Of a stretch of 64,000 nucleotides of DNA, positions 47,804 to 56,471 are shown piece after piece (the stretch's first letter is position 1; every line of letters starts with the position of its first letter). The position numbers and the translations under genes are program-made. The notes beneath the pieces were generated by a model. The model made no database searches. It worked only from the letters and a program-made list of their open reading frames with translations, and was not told the DNA's origin. Origin of the DNA: a virus; IMG/VR virus record IMGVR_UViG_3300038441_001119, positions 62,001 to 126,000 of that record; one strand, written 5' to 3'.

Positions 47804-48915
47804 TATTCTTTGTCGCGAATCGCTTTCCAGTTGGGGAACCTTAGCTTACCATCCTTAGTATAGCCTTGGAACTTAACTGTTGCCATCTTGCCGATGTACT
47901 TGTCTTTGTCAATCCACAATTGACGGTTAAGTTCATCCGTACCAGTAGGCCCGGCTTCGGATGTAGTACCGTCTTCTAGTCTGACAATCCATTTGCCTAC
48001 GCGGTCGGCGAATTTACCGACACCCGCTTCCACACCGACAACCTCGAACTCTTTGTCGATGAACGTCTTTACTTTGAGCAGATGCTTGGTGCGTCCGAAC
48101 TGGTAACCCTGTTCACCCCACCGAACCATGGTGCCCTCGTAGCCGTTGCTTACGAATACCCGGTCCCAATCCTCCATGTCTCCTACGTGATCGACCTTGT
48201 ACTGAGGAAGTAAGATGATTTGCTCATACTCCGAATGTTCCCGCATATCCTTCAGGATGGATCGCATATCGTATAGACGAGATTCAAAGTTCTCTGAAAG
48301 ATTGATATCAAACATGTGGAACTCCAGAATCTTTGCCCGCTCAATGTCTTCAGCTGTGGCGTCAGGTTGCTTCGCCAGACTAATGAGCTTATTGAAGTCA
48401 TCCTTCAGCACATGAGCATACAGTTCTCCGTCAAAGATTAGTTTATCATTCTTAGGGTCGCTGTAGATGTGTTTCTGGAATGGTTCAAAGATGTGCGGAC
48501 ATGTGATGATGGGTTTGTTACCACGTGACCACATACCATCCTTGTTGATGAGACATCGCATACCATCCAGCTTAGGAGAGACGAACGCCGGGTATACTAC
48601 CTTGGATTCGTAATCTGGGAACTCATGCGCGAGCGTACACTCAAACATTACTTCCTTGGTTTCAGGATCATCAACATACCCTTTATCCCTTTTCTTTTGT
48701 ACCTTGGACTTTGCCTCCGCGATAGCTTGCGCCTCGCCTGTCGTAGCGTTCTTCTTGCCTACGTGTTTCGGAGTGCAGGTGGTCCATACATTGGTCGTCA
48801 GTTTGAATCCGACGTAACCTTCGGTAACACGGAACTTATCTCCTTCAACTTCGATAGACCATTGCTGGGTTTTCTTGGCTTTAGGGTTGTACTTGTACAG
48901 TGTTGCTATAATCAT
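47803..48915 (-). CDS. ATP-dependent DNA ligase with WGR-like domain
   Basis: 370 residues. N-terminal 1-75 resembles a WGR-type DNA-binding domain (GDKFRVTEGYVGF, TGEAQAIAEAKSKVQKK). Nucleotidyltransferase motif I is K115-L-D-G-M-R120 in FVSPKLDGMRCL; motif III FDGELY at 161-166; motif IV GYEGTMVRW; motif V LLKVKTF; then an OB fold ending KFQGYTKDGKLRFPNW. It seals nicks using ATP in replication and repair. ATGA overlap with the upstream HTH gene. Confidence 0.88.
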   Translation of the reverse strand: MIIATLYKYNPKAKKTQQWSIEVEGDKFRVTEGYVGFKLTTNVWTTCTPKHVGKKNATTGEAQAIAEAKSKVQKKRDKGYVDDPETKEVMFECTLAHEFPDYESKVVYPAFVSPKLDGMRCLINKDGMWSRGNKPIITCPHIFEPFQKHIYSDPKNDKLIFDGELYAHVLKDDFNKLISLAKQPDATAEDIERAKILEFHMFDINLSENFESRLYDMRSILKDMREHSEYEQIILLPQYKVDHVGDMEDWDRVFVSNGYEGTMVRWGEQGYQFGRTKHLLKVKTFIDKEFEVVGVEAGVGKFADRVGKWIVRLEDGTTSEAGPTGTDELNRQLWIDKDKYIGKMATVKFQGYTKDGKLRFPNWKAIRDKE

Positions 48916-49595
48916 TTTCTTTTACTGGTAAATCGGGACGCCATCATTTCAAGCGCCCCGATCTCTTCCTTGTTAGCGTTACGCCACTTCTTGTCCAGTA
49001 ATACGGACATCCGTACCAACTCTATGAAAGCTTTCCTTCCCATAAGGAAGTCACCTTCCACTTCATTGTGATTGGATATAAGAGTGGCCCTAGGTGATTC
49101 TTTGTAATGACTAAATTCCGTACGGAACATGTGCATCCCTGAGCTGGAATACACATGAACCGCCAGAACCATTACTCCGCCCAACACCTTGGAACGAAGT
49201 TCAGTATCAAATCCATTGCGTGTCATTGCCTCCTGATAAAGAGAAGCCACTTCCACCATCAAACCATTTGCGGGAATACGTAATCCCGATGAGACATATC
49301 CTTTGTAGAAGGGGAGGATGAGGTCTAGTTTTTGATATGGTTTGGCGATGGCGAGGTTCTCCGTATCATTGGGAGAAATGTAATCCGTAGGATCGATACC
49401 TAGTCGTTCGCAGATTTCCACCACACGAACGACTGGTATTCTAGTTATGCATTTCTTCCAACGGAACCAAGTGGTCCTGTCAGTTCCAACCGCCTTTAGA
49501 AGAGTATCTGCTTTCTGTTCCATGTCCGGATGAAGGCGTGTTTCCAGATCTTGGACAAACTTCTTCTGCGGTTCTTGTGACAGGTACTTAGCCAT
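48912..49595 (-). CDS. Putative helix-turn-helix regulator
   Basis: 227 residues. Residues about 29-72 (ADTLLKAVGTDRTTWFRWKK, then RVVEICERLGIDPTDYI) look like a phage-repressor-type HTH, with WFRWKK as the recognition helix. The C-terminal 140 residues are a separate helical domain of unknown type. It may regulate transcription or act in DNA transactions with the coupled ligase gene. Confidence 0.5.
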   Translation of the reverse strand: MAKYLSQEPQKKFVQDLETRLHPDMEQKADTLLKAVGTDRTTWFRWKKCITRIPVVRVVEICERLGIDPTDYISPNDTENLAIAKPYQKLDLILPFYKGYVSSGLRIPANGLMVEVASLYQEAMTRNGFDTELRSKVLGGVMVLAVHVYSSSGMHMFRTEFSHYKESPRATLISNHNEVEGDFLMGRKAFIELVRMSVLLDKKWRNANKEEIGALEMMASRFTSKRK

Positions 49596-49631
49596 ACTTG
49601 GTTCTTACACGAACTGACGGATTAGGCCAGC

Positions 49632-50024
49632 TTAATAATACTGAGGAAAGGTTCCCGGGTCCGACCATTTGTCGGCCTCAGGTTTGTACGGAGGGGTGTC
49701 GTACTTACCCTGCTCTTCAATACGTTTCTGGATGTCTTTCGCAATCTTATCCAGAGGCATTGCAGGTACAGCAGGTTTAGGAGGAGGCATGTACCCCAAC
49801 CCGTAAGCTTCCTGAGAAACTTTGATATGAGCAGGCCACGATTTGAAGGGACCGGGGTTTAGTTCCCCCTGCAACCTACGGATTTCTTCCTTCAGGTTCT
49901 TGATCTTGATTTGCTGTTCAAGCTCACGCCGCTGGGCTTCCAAATCACGGATCTCCTCCTCGTAGTTCCGACGGCCTTGCCGTTCCTTGGCGTTGTCTAT
50001 GAGGTCTTGTTTAAAGTGATCCAT
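49632..50024 (-). CDS. Coiled-coil protein, 130 aa
   Basis: Start at the ATG at 50024, just after the exonuclease stop. Residues 10-55 form a strong heptad helix (EEEIRDLEAQRRELEQQIKI), then a Pro-rich segment (YMPPPKPAVPAMPLDK). The C-terminus is Pro/Tyr-rich. Function unknown. Confidence 0.6.
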   Translation of the reverse strand: MDHFKQDLIDNAKERQGRRNYEEEIRDLEAQRRELEQQIKIKNLKEEIRRLQGELNPGPFKSWPAHIKVSQEAYGLGYMPPPKPAVPAMPLDKIAKDIQKRIEEQGKYDTPPYKPEADKWSDPGTFPQYY

Positions 50025-50031
50025 AATACCG

Positions 50032-50664
50032 TTACAGGTCAGTGGTGGTAGTTGTTTTTGGCTCATTTGCTTTTGCGTAATCATCCAATGCTTTATGCAT
50101 TACTTCGTAACTCCCTGCGTCGATTGCAAGGAAATGCATCGCTTGGGAGTAGGCGTCATCCACTGCTTCATGGTGCACACCATAGCGTTGCATTTTCAAT
50201 CCTTTTGCAATAGGCAGATTCTTGATGGTGCGGTAACACCTGCTGTTCCATCTTCCCCACGGACGTTCGAGCTTTGCAGCCGCGTATGCCGTGTCGAGTA
50301 GAACATTGTCAAAGTCTGCTCCGTTTCCCCAGACTTTGACCTGACCACCCAGACGTTTCTGAGCAGTACCGATCCAGTCAGAGAACTTAGTCAGTCCCTC
50401 ACGGAGAGGTACGCTATCTTTCTTGAACTGGGCTTGGGCGTCCTTGGATTGTGAAATCCACCATAGAACCGTCGACACGTCCATCTTGAGACCATGGGTC
50501 GCTGCTTCTTCAGGATTTATGTATACCGAGAACTCCGAGTAAACGCCGAGCTTTGGTGCGAATGCCACGGCGCCAATTGCTGTGACAATCGACCCCGGAC
50601 CGTTGCCCAGAGTCTCAATGTCCAGCATGACATTTGTTTCCTTTTCTCCTAGTAGTATATTCAA
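50032..50664 (-). CDS. DnaQ-like 3'-5' exonuclease
   Basis: 210 residues. Exo I motif D15-I-E17 in VMLDIETLG, Exo II NGADFDNVLLDTAY, and Exo III HHEAVDDAYSQA, the DEDDh layout of the phage/Rv2179c-like 3'-5' exonuclease group. It may trim RNA or DNA 3' ends. An alternative start is the Met just before LDIETLG. ATGA overlap with the MazG-like gene upstream. Confidence 0.8.
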   Translation of the reverse strand: MNILLGEKETNVMLDIETLGNGPGSIVTAIGAVAFAPKLGVYSEFSVYINPEEAATHGLKMDVSTVLWWISQSKDAQAQFKKDSVPLREGLTKFSDWIGTAQKRLGGQVKVWGNGADFDNVLLDTAYAAAKLERPWGRWNSRCYRTIKNLPIAKGLKMQRYGVHHEAVDDAYSQAMHFLAIDAGSYEVMHKALDDYAKANEPKTTTTTDL

Positions 50665-51026
50665 GCCAGTTCCAGTTCGATTTCTTTCTTAACGGTCTCA
50701 AGGGCTGCTTCCACTTGTTCCAAACTGATGAAACCACGGCTGGGATCGACTTGATCCTCATCAATGGATTTATTCAGATACTTGAGGATTTTGTCGATCT
50801 TCCGTTTCTGCAGTTCCGGTTTGATATCCGGTACCAGTCCCAGCTCATTCAGAACAGCCATGACCACCCATAGGTCTCCGAACTCGTACGTAACGCGTTC
50901 GCCATTGGTTAGGTCTTGTCCTGATTGAACTTCCTCAGTACCAAAGCGCATAGCCTTGGAACATCGTTGCCCGATTTCGCAGCATTCTTCAGCTGCTTGA
51001 TTTAGTAGTGCTTGTTCAAGTGTCAT
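50661..51026 (-). CDS. MazG-like nucleotide pyrophosphohydrolase
   Basis: 121 residues, all-alpha. EECCEIGQR and FGDLWVVMAVLNELG reproduce the ExxE...ExxD metal sites of the MazG/dUTPase-like superfamily. Would hydrolyse non-canonical or excess NTPs/dNTPs, or alarmone, to monophosphates. Overlaps its upstream neighbour by 11 bases. Confidence 0.7.
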   Translation of the reverse strand: MTLEQALLNQAAEECCEIGQRCSKAMRFGTEEVQSGQDLTNGERVTYEFGDLWVVMAVLNELGLVPDIKPELQKRKIDKILKYLNKSIDEDQVDPSRGFISLEQVEAALETVKKEIELELA

Positions 51027-51342
51027 TCTTTTTCGATTCTATAATATCCCCGTCTGATTGTTCCAAGATCATGTCTATCTCCGCAGCCACTAGTGCTGCA
51101 GCCTTGACCAGATCCCGTAAACGATCTGCTCCTCTCGCTGGTTTCCAGTATTTATCTTCCCAAGGCCATAGCTCGGATTGCTTGATATGGGTCTCATTGG
51201 GACCATGTACATAGTGGTCCAGATAGCACATTGCTGCGTCCACCATCTCAGTACCTTCGTATTCGTCACTAGTATAGCCAAGTATTTCAACCTGACGCTG
51301 ACGTTCCGCTGCTATCAATTTTATGCCTCTGGATTCACTCAT
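51016..51342 (-). CDS. Conserved phage protein of the 'AERQRQ...WPW' type
   Basis: 108 residues. The pattern LIAAERQRQVEILGYTSDEY, AAMCYLDHYV, LWPWEDKYWKPA and RDLVKAAALVAAEIDMIL matches a widespread family of short phage proteins, often annotated hypothetical. Its repeated association with MazG-like and nucleotide enzymes suggests nucleotide handling; activity unknown. Confidence 0.65.
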   Translation of the reverse strand: MSESRGIKLIAAERQRQVEILGYTSDEYEGTEMVDAAMCYLDHYVHGPNETHIKQSELWPWEDKYWKPARGADRLRDLVKAAALVAAEIDMILEQSDGDIIESKKNDT

Positions 51343-51761
51343 TTCTCAAATGCGTCAGGGATACCGAGGGCAGTGGCGATCTTTTCCCAGTCCACGTAGT
51401 ACCTGTTGATACCACGCTCGTCTTTTGTATCAAAGATTACTGGTCCTGCCACATTCGTATCGTCGATATGGTAGTGACTGAAAGCTTTCGGGCTGGAGGT
51501 CCAGTGATGCTGCTGGGGGTTCTTGTTAACAGCCCATAGCGGGATGTTGTTTTTCTTGTACCATTCAATGGGCCCATCGAGGTGCTTACCACTTCGCATG
51601 GTCCATAGGATAATCTTACCGCCTTCTTCTACAATACGTCTAAGCACGGGTGCCGCACCGATGTCGTCTCCCAGATCAGGGAAACGATGTTTGGTGCACG
51701 TACCATCGAAGTCGACAGTAAAGATTTCCCCTTCAAATTTCTTTTTGGGTGTGTCTGTCAT
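51339..51761 (-). CDS. HAD-superfamily phosphatase
   Basis: 140 residues. Catalytic D17-F-D19-G-T in FTVDFDGTCTKH, motif II around IILWTMRS, and SHYHIDDTN as the acidic motif. A short stand-alone HAD fold like phage nucleotidase/phosphatase proteins. Substrate unknown; nucleotide dephosphorylation is plausible given the neighbours. Confidence 0.75.
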   Translation of the reverse strand: MTDTPKKKFEGEIFTVDFDGTCTKHRFPDLGDDIGAAPVLRRIVEEGGKIILWTMRSGKHLDGPIEWYKKNNIPLWAVNKNPQQHHWTSSPKAFSHYHIDDTNVAGPVIFDTKDERGINRYYVDWEKIATALGIPDAFEK

Positions 51762-51773
51762 AAAAACAAAGAA

Positions 51774-51801
51774 CCCCGGCTACCCGTAGGCAGCCGGGGT
51801 C
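51774..51801 (-). terminator. Rho-independent terminator
   Basis: 9-bp stem ACCCCGGCT/AGCCGGGGT with a 10-base loop and TTCTTTGTTTTTATG on the minus strand, between the 51815 and 51339 genes. Confidence 0.8.
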
Positions 51802-51814
51802 TCAAAGGTTAAGT

Positions 51815-52027
51815 TCAGGAATCTTCTTTACCAATCAAGACGTTGTAGGTCTCGTTCAGATTAGATTCACGTTGTGCGTCGAGGGTTTGATACCTGTCGT
51901 ACAATTCGGAAACTCGGTCTTCTGCAACTCCTGCAGTGTGAAGTGCGGTCGTAAAAGCCAGACCTTTGATTTCTCGAATGCGGTCAGCATCAATCTCGTT
52001 GGCGCTCTTGTTCAATTCAGTGGACAT
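51815..52027 (-). CDS. Small helical protein, 70 aa
   Basis: Starts MSTELNKSANEIDADRIREI; all helical, charged, no cysteines. Followed by a terminator. Function unknown. Confidence 0.6.
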   Translation of the reverse strand: MSTELNKSANEIDADRIREIKGLAFTTALHTAGVAEDRVSELYDRYQTLDAQRESNLNETYNVLIGKEDS

Positions 52028-52069
52028 GCATATGATTTATTATACGCGTGCCCGTTTGTCTATAAAAAA

Positions 52070-52462
52070 TTACAGAGCAGTCTCAGTCACAGTACCACTC
52101 TTCATGGTATGGACGATACTCTCATTAATTTCGTATGCTCCAGTGATAATGAAATCAACATCTGGAAATGCGTTGCGGATATTCTCTGCAACTTCGGTAA
52201 ACCAATGGGCAAACCTCGCATACACTGCGGTCTCCGGCATGGATGGAGCAACCCAAGCCGTATGGTACTCATAAACGTCCTCTTGCTCATCGTCGACAGG
52301 TTCAGCTTTGATGTAGAAAGTTATCTGTTTCTTCGATGATACGCGGTGTTCGAGTCGGTCCTTTGTGGTGACCTCCCCGTCGATATAGGCGCACTGGTAT
52401 TCAGTGAGTCCTTCTGCCTTAGTTTCTTCCTTCTTGGTCTCTGGTTCAGATGTCTGAGTCAT
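52070..52462 (-). CDS. Hypothetical protein, 130 aa
   Basis: Charged N-terminal tail (MTQTSEPETKKEETKAEG), then a mixed fold with AWVAPSMPETAVYARFAHWF. Overlaps the upstream gene by 17 bases. Function unknown. Confidence 0.6.
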   Translation of the reverse strand: MTQTSEPETKKEETKAEGLTEYQCAYIDGEVTTKDRLEHRVSSKKQITFYIKAEPVDDEQEDVYEYHTAWVAPSMPETAVYARFAHWFTEVAENIRNAFPDVDFIITGAYEINESIVHTMKSGTVTETAL

Positions 52463-52790
52463 TTAATGCGGTGTTGATTTGTTTTACTAGAGGAACGCCC
52501 TGTACGTTGTAAGCAGTCAGATCGATGGTTCGCTTGGTGTTAGAAATGGACGAGTAGGAATACTCAACCTGCAAATCCACAACCATGCTTGTGAATTCCT
52601 TTGTTCGGCTGATACCTGCTACCCATTCTTTGAACTTCCTACGAATGTCTTCGGTACTTGTAGCTCCCGGAAACAGATGGTCGGTAGTTCCTGTGAATAT
52701 CTTCGTGTTGTTATAGAATAGAAGGACTGAGAAGGTGGCCTTCTTGTATCCTTTGTTTTCTACAAAACTGTCAACTGCGTCTGCGGTCAT
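52446..52790 (-). CDS. Hypothetical protein, 114 aa
   Basis: Starts MTADAVDSFVENKGYKKATF; beta-rich with FKEWVAGISRTKEFTSMVVD. ATGA overlap with the coiled-coil gene upstream. Function unknown. Confidence 0.6.
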   Translation of the reverse strand: MTADAVDSFVENKGYKKATFSVLLFYNNTKIFTGTTDHLFPGATSTEDIRRKFKEWVAGISRTKEFTSMVVDLQVEYSYSSISNTKRTIDLTAYNVQGVPLVKQINTALNDSDI

Positions 52791-53338
52791 ACGATCTCAA
52801 AGCCAATCTCCAGTGGGGCTGGAGCAGCCAATGGGGTTTTAGGACGGACCGACTCCAGAAGCTTGTCGATTGCTTTCAGAGACTTGGCGTCGGTCAGTAG
52901 ATGCTGGATTTGCTCCGCCTCACCGTCCAATGCTTCCTTGATCTTAAGCTGTATCTGCTTGGGATTCCATTGAGGCAGCTTGTTAGTGAGATCAACGATC
53001 TGCTTCTGCAGCTTATCAACACGCTCCCCTGCTGGGATCGGTTTCAATGCGATCAGGTAACCCTTGTTTGTGTTCGTGCTGAAGTTGTAGTTATTCTGGA
53101 TAGATTGCACCAGCGTAACTCTTTCGCTGGATAGATACTCCTTGGCGTCTGCCTCGGCAGCCGCCATCAGCTGTCCACGCAATGCCGCGATTTGGGTGGA
53201 GGCCGCGTCGTATTCCCTTTTAAATTCCTCCTGTGCACGCTGGAACATGGCCTTTGCAACCACCGTACGGGACGGGGTTGGTTCCATGTTCTTTGGGATG
53301 ATTGCAGCCTCTTGTTTAGTGACGATTCGTTTTGCCAT
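52787..53338 (-). CDS. Coiled-coil hypothetical protein, 183 aa
   Basis: Helical region at about 28-70 (QRAQEEFKREYDAASTQIAA) and another around 105-150, each with heptad character, flanked by Pro-rich ends. Lies just downstream of the RNA polymerase beta middle fragment. Function unknown. Confidence 0.6.
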   Translation of the reverse strand: MAKRIVTKQEAAIIPKNMEPTPSRTVVAKAMFQRAQEEFKREYDAASTQIAALRGQLMAAAEADAKEYLSSERVTLVQSIQNNYNFSTNTNKGYLIALKPIPAGERVDKLQKQIVDLTNKLPQWNPKQIQLKIKEALDGEAEQIQHLLTDAKSLKAIDKLLESVRPKTPLAAPAPLEIGFEIV

Positions 53339-53373
53339 GTTGCTCTTTGAAATGTCAGAGCAACCACGTTGGA

Positions 53374-54147
53374 TTACTCTGGAAGTTTGACTACCTTGCC
53401 GTCTAGATCGGCAGGGCTTCTATATTCCAGTTTACCGGTTCTCCTGTTACGGAAGAGCTGGTAAAGACGTCCATCACTACCAAACTTGGTTCCCCATGTA
53501 AGACGGGTGTCAATACCCGCACGTGAGGATTCAGGGCCAGAGAGGTTGTCAATAAACCCGAAGGAGCTGGCATGGACCGCCTGCATTTCAGGAGTGATCG
53601 ATTCGTCACTGGCAATACCACCGGGACCCATCTGGGTGATCCGGCGTGCAGACTCAATGAGCTGCATCGGGTTAATCTCCTCCAGAGGGGAAGACAGTGG
53701 GTTGTTTACCAACTGCTTCTCCGTATATTCGTCAAACGCAAGGGGTCCCAAGACAGACAGATTCTTTCTGTGGGCTGCCATACGCAGCAGTCTTTTACGG
53801 ACTTGACCTGCATCCGTGCGAATACGTTGTGAGAGGAGTTTGTCCGTGGTGAAGACTTTCTTGAAGGCTTGACTGTCCCGTTCATCGGTGTCAGCAAGCC
53901 CTCGGTTGACCGCTAGGAGCTTCTCGGTAGCCGCAAGGATACCGTTGATACCGACAGGCACATACGGCTCTTGGTCGGCGTCATAATCGTAGTCGTTGGC
54001 GCGTTCTATAGGCTTCTCTGATTTCTCAAGAGTAGTCTTAATCGCTGCAGGTGGTTGCGGGGGACTTACGGGTTCCGGCACGTAAGCGTTCTTCTGCATA
54101 TCGACTCTGTCAGCGAGCCAACTTTTGAATTTGTTTTTAGAGTCCAT
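53374..54147 (-). CDS. RNA polymerase beta subunit, middle part
   Basis: 257 residues. After a disordered N-terminus, residues 149-161 (NPLSSPLEEINPM), 173-178 (MGPGGI) and 190-215 (AVHASSFGFIDNLSGPESSR) match RpoB fork-loop sequences ([20 protein letters not shown], then VHPTHYGRxCPIETPEGPNIG). The end, FRNRRTGKLEYRSPADLDGK, matches the stretch before the C-terminal part encoded at 19642. The start overlaps the stop of the N-terminal-part gene by one base. The rifampicin-pocket region is thus on its own polypeptide. Confidence 0.85.
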   Translation of the reverse strand: MDSKNKFKSWLADRVDMQKNAYVPEPVSPPQPPAAIKTTLEKSEKPIERANDYDYDADQEPYVPVGINGILAATEKLLAVNRGLADTDERDSQAFKKVFTTDKLLSQRIRTDAGQVRKRLLRMAAHRKNLSVLGPLAFDEYTEKQLVNNPLSSPLEEINPMQLIESARRITQMGPGGIASDESITPEMQAVHASSFGFIDNLSGPESSRAGIDTRLTWGTKFGSDGRLYQLFRNRRTGKLEYRSPADLDGKVVKLPE

Positions 54148-55595
54148 TAACGGTCAAGGTATGAAATCAGTCTCTCGAAGTCTGTATCGACATCTCCAGT
54201 AGTCCAGAACTCATCCGCGTTTTCCAGATAGTTCATGACAACAGCAGTGTTCACACTATGGGCACCGGACTTGAGCAGGTGATATTTAAGCTCCTGCTTC
54301 TGCTTGTACTCCTCCATGGCTTTTGCAACCTCTTCACGTCGGGTGGGTTGTTCTATCAGCTTGAGAGGGTCAATAGCCCAGTTTTTGAGAGCAAAGGCGC
54401 GACGAGGAGTAGGCTTCCGTTTGAAAACCTCACCATGTCGCTGCTTGAAGCTCTTCCAGCGTTTGATCTGTCTGTCATCATCAGGTGTTCTCTTACCATT
54501 CGAGTAACCTTGATACCACGAAATCCACCCTTTGGGATCACTTCCTTCAGGGAACCAACGTTCAGGCCAGTGTTCCATACTGGCAAGACGAGGGGTGTCC
54601 TCTGAGAAGATCTGGTCGTATGACTCTCCCATTTCTTCACCGGATAGATCAGGATTAAACTCACTGGAGGCGGACTTAATTACCTCAGGTATTTCCAAGT
54701 CGGGGAGGAAGTCCATTTTTTCCAGCTCTTGGTCCATCACTTTCCTTGCGGTTTCTTTCGCTTCCCATTGTTGTCTCCACGATGCGGACTTTGTGCGGTC
54801 AAACATGTTGGGAAGATTGCGGCTGGCAACCTTCTCGTGGATCATGGCGCGATTGAGTGCTTGGTTGATCAGTTCTACTTTCTCCTCGCGATTGGCTGTC
54901 GGGGGACGCATGAAACGAGGTACAAGCCTTTCGTAGGCTTTGTCGAACACGCGGGAATCGTATTTTGATCTGTTGGCTTCGACGATGTCTGCTCCCCACA
55001 TCTCCTCCAATTGCTTGTCGGGAATGCCCATGTCTTTCAACAGGGAGTACATGTGTAGGTTGGAGTTATGCACGGCAAGACGGTACTGCGCGGAATTGGG
55101 TTCGAAGTGAATACGGAAGGTATTCCCTGAACCGGGCCGTACGTTGAACTGAGTCTCGTAGTTACCGTTCTTTTGCTGACGTGTATAAACTCCGGGAAGG
55201 AGGCGGGATTGTGCGAGCGAGATGTATTCGTTGCCGTTGTGGATGAACGTACCCCTGTTCGTGAGGTAGGGAGTACGCATTAGGGTGGTTTTCTTTTGGT
55301 CGAGAAGATCGCCTGTCTTCTCGTCGAACAACTTGATGTTACCCCGGAGACGGCGCCCAAGGAAACGGTTGCTCATCAATGCCTTCTTCTGTTCCGGAAT
55401 GTCGTACTCATCCGGGTCGACATATTCCAGACCATCAAGTTCCATCCGCACACCTCCGTACGACTGGGGGAAAGATCTCTGCATCGCATCCATCGTTTGG
55501 GTATAGATGTCGTTGCGCAGGGTTTTGAAATCCGACGGGTCTCTGAGGGTGACTCCTTCAGGGATAGTCGGCTCTTCTTTCTTAGGTCCAGTCAT
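54147..55595 (-). CDS. RNA polymerase beta subunit, N-terminal part
   Basis: 482 residues. Residues 108-138 (TPYLTNRGTFIHNGNEYISL, AQSRLLPGVYTR) match the RpoB block IPLMTxxGTFIINGxERVIVSQLxRSPGVY, followed by a FRIHFEPNSAQYRLAVHNSN stretch like the RpoB IPxxGxWLEFE region. The 300-482 part is less similar. With 53374 and 19642 it reconstitutes one beta chain in three pieces. It probably serves phage-specific transcription; whether the enzyme is virion-packaged cannot be told. Confidence 0.88.
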   Translation of the reverse strand: MTGPKKEEPTIPEGVTLRDPSDFKTLRNDIYTQTMDAMQRSFPQSYGGVRMELDGLEYVDPDEYDIPEQKKALMSNRFLGRRLRGNIKLFDEKTGDLLDQKKTTLMRTPYLTNRGTFIHNGNEYISLAQSRLLPGVYTRQQKNGNYETQFNVRPGSGNTFRIHFEPNSAQYRLAVHNSNLHMYSLLKDMGIPDKQLEEMWGADIVEANRSKYDSRVFDKAYERLVPRFMRPPTANREEKVELINQALNRAMIHEKVASRNLPNMFDRTKSASWRQQWEAKETARKVMDQELEKMDFLPDLEIPEVIKSASSEFNPDLSGEEMGESYDQIFSEDTPRLASMEHWPERWFPEGSDPKGWISWYQGYSNGKRTPDDDRQIKRWKSFKQRHGEVFKRKPTPRRAFALKNWAIDPLKLIEQPTRREEVAKAMEEYKQKQELKYHLLKSGAHSVNTAVVMNYLENADEFWTTGDVDTDFERLISYLDR

Positions 55596-55623
55596 ACAAA
55601 GGTAGTTTAGCAGTTAGAGCAGG

Positions 55624-55926
55624 TTAATCAACAACCGTGTAGCCAAATTGAAGCTGTAACCACGAGGACAACACATGCATGCAGCGTGGGTTGTGCGGGC
55701 TATCCTCGAAATAATGGACGAGTTTGAACTCACTCTGCTCAGGGTAGAACTGAACATACCACACGTCAGATATTTTGTACAAACCCTTACCCCTGTAACC
55801 AGCCTTCACGTAGTGACGTCCCATAAGGACATACGCTATGTTGGCTACGATAGCTTCCTTGTCCTTCTTAAGGGTGGCTTTCAGGCTAGAAGGTATGGCG
55901 AAGCGTGCGTCTTCTAGTCGTGTCAC
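55624..55926 (-). CDS. Hypothetical protein, 100 aa, GTG start
   Basis: GTG start at 55926, giving a GTGA overlap with the NADAR-family gene; the longer frame lies inside that gene. Beta-rich, aromatic C-terminal half (VWYVQFYPEQSEFKLVHYFE). Function unknown. Confidence 0.55.
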   Translation of the reverse strand: MTRLEDARFAIPSSLKATLKKDKEAIVANIAYVLMGRHYVKAGYRGKGLYKISDVWYVQFYPEQSEFKLVHYFEDSPHNPRCMHVLSSWLQLQFGYTVVD

Positions 55927-56471
55927 AAAGGGACAGCACCTTCTACCAGTTTCAGCTGGAGTTCGGTTCGCACCTCCATCCAGAGATTGCCAAGGACATT
56001 TTTGCCATCCTTCTTTATACCCCATCCCCAGAAAGGATCACGCCATGAGTTTTCGATAAGAGGTCGGTCTTCCGTTTGCATCAGCTTCCGGTAGACGTAT
56101 TCGTGTTGCTCCACCTTGGCTTGCAAGATGCGCTTCATGATGTGGACTCTTACCTCATACCAATCCTCACGCTGAAGATGCTTATGATTTTGTGCGATCT
56201 GATATGCCTCGTGGGCTGAACGGGACCGTTTGATCAGATCTCGAACATGGAACTCACCCGGGAATTTCTCCCAGTGATACGCATGCTCTGAAGTGTCGAA
56301 GTCCCAGTCTTCCCATATAAGACGGAAGGATGAGAAGTTTGATAGTGGATAGAACTCGCGTTCATAGAAGAACACAGGGTCCTTGTTAGTGGGGGAATGG
56401 TCCTCCACTTCTCCTGCTTTCTTGAACATCTCGTTCTCCGCAGCCTGAAAAAGCGAATCGAACTTATCCAT
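55923..56471 (-). CDS. NADAR-family (YbiA/DUF1768-like) protein
   Basis: 182 residues. Canonical NADAR opening FFYEREFYPLSNFSSFRLIW, then FDTSEHAYHWEKFPGE, a helical core, and the end NSWRDPFWGWGIKKDGKNVL followed by GNLWMEVR. These are the FYxxxxxLSNF, EHAYxxxKF and WGxGxxGxNxLGxxLMEVR blocks of the YbiA fold. Members cleave N-glycosidic bonds in ADP-ribose or riboflavin-pathway compounds, including ADP-ribosylated guanine. Start fits the ATGGATAA overlap with the gene upstream. Anti-defence or NAD-cycle function is possible. Confidence 0.85.
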   Translation of the reverse strand: MDKFDSLFQAAENEMFKKAGEVEDHSPTNKDPVFFYEREFYPLSNFSSFRLIWEDWDFDTSEHAYHWEKFPGEFHVRDLIKRSRSAHEAYQIAQNHKHLQREDWYEVRVHIMKRILQAKVEQHEYVYRKLMQTEDRPLIENSWRDPFWGWGIKKDGKNVLGNLWMEVRTELQLKLVEGAVPL

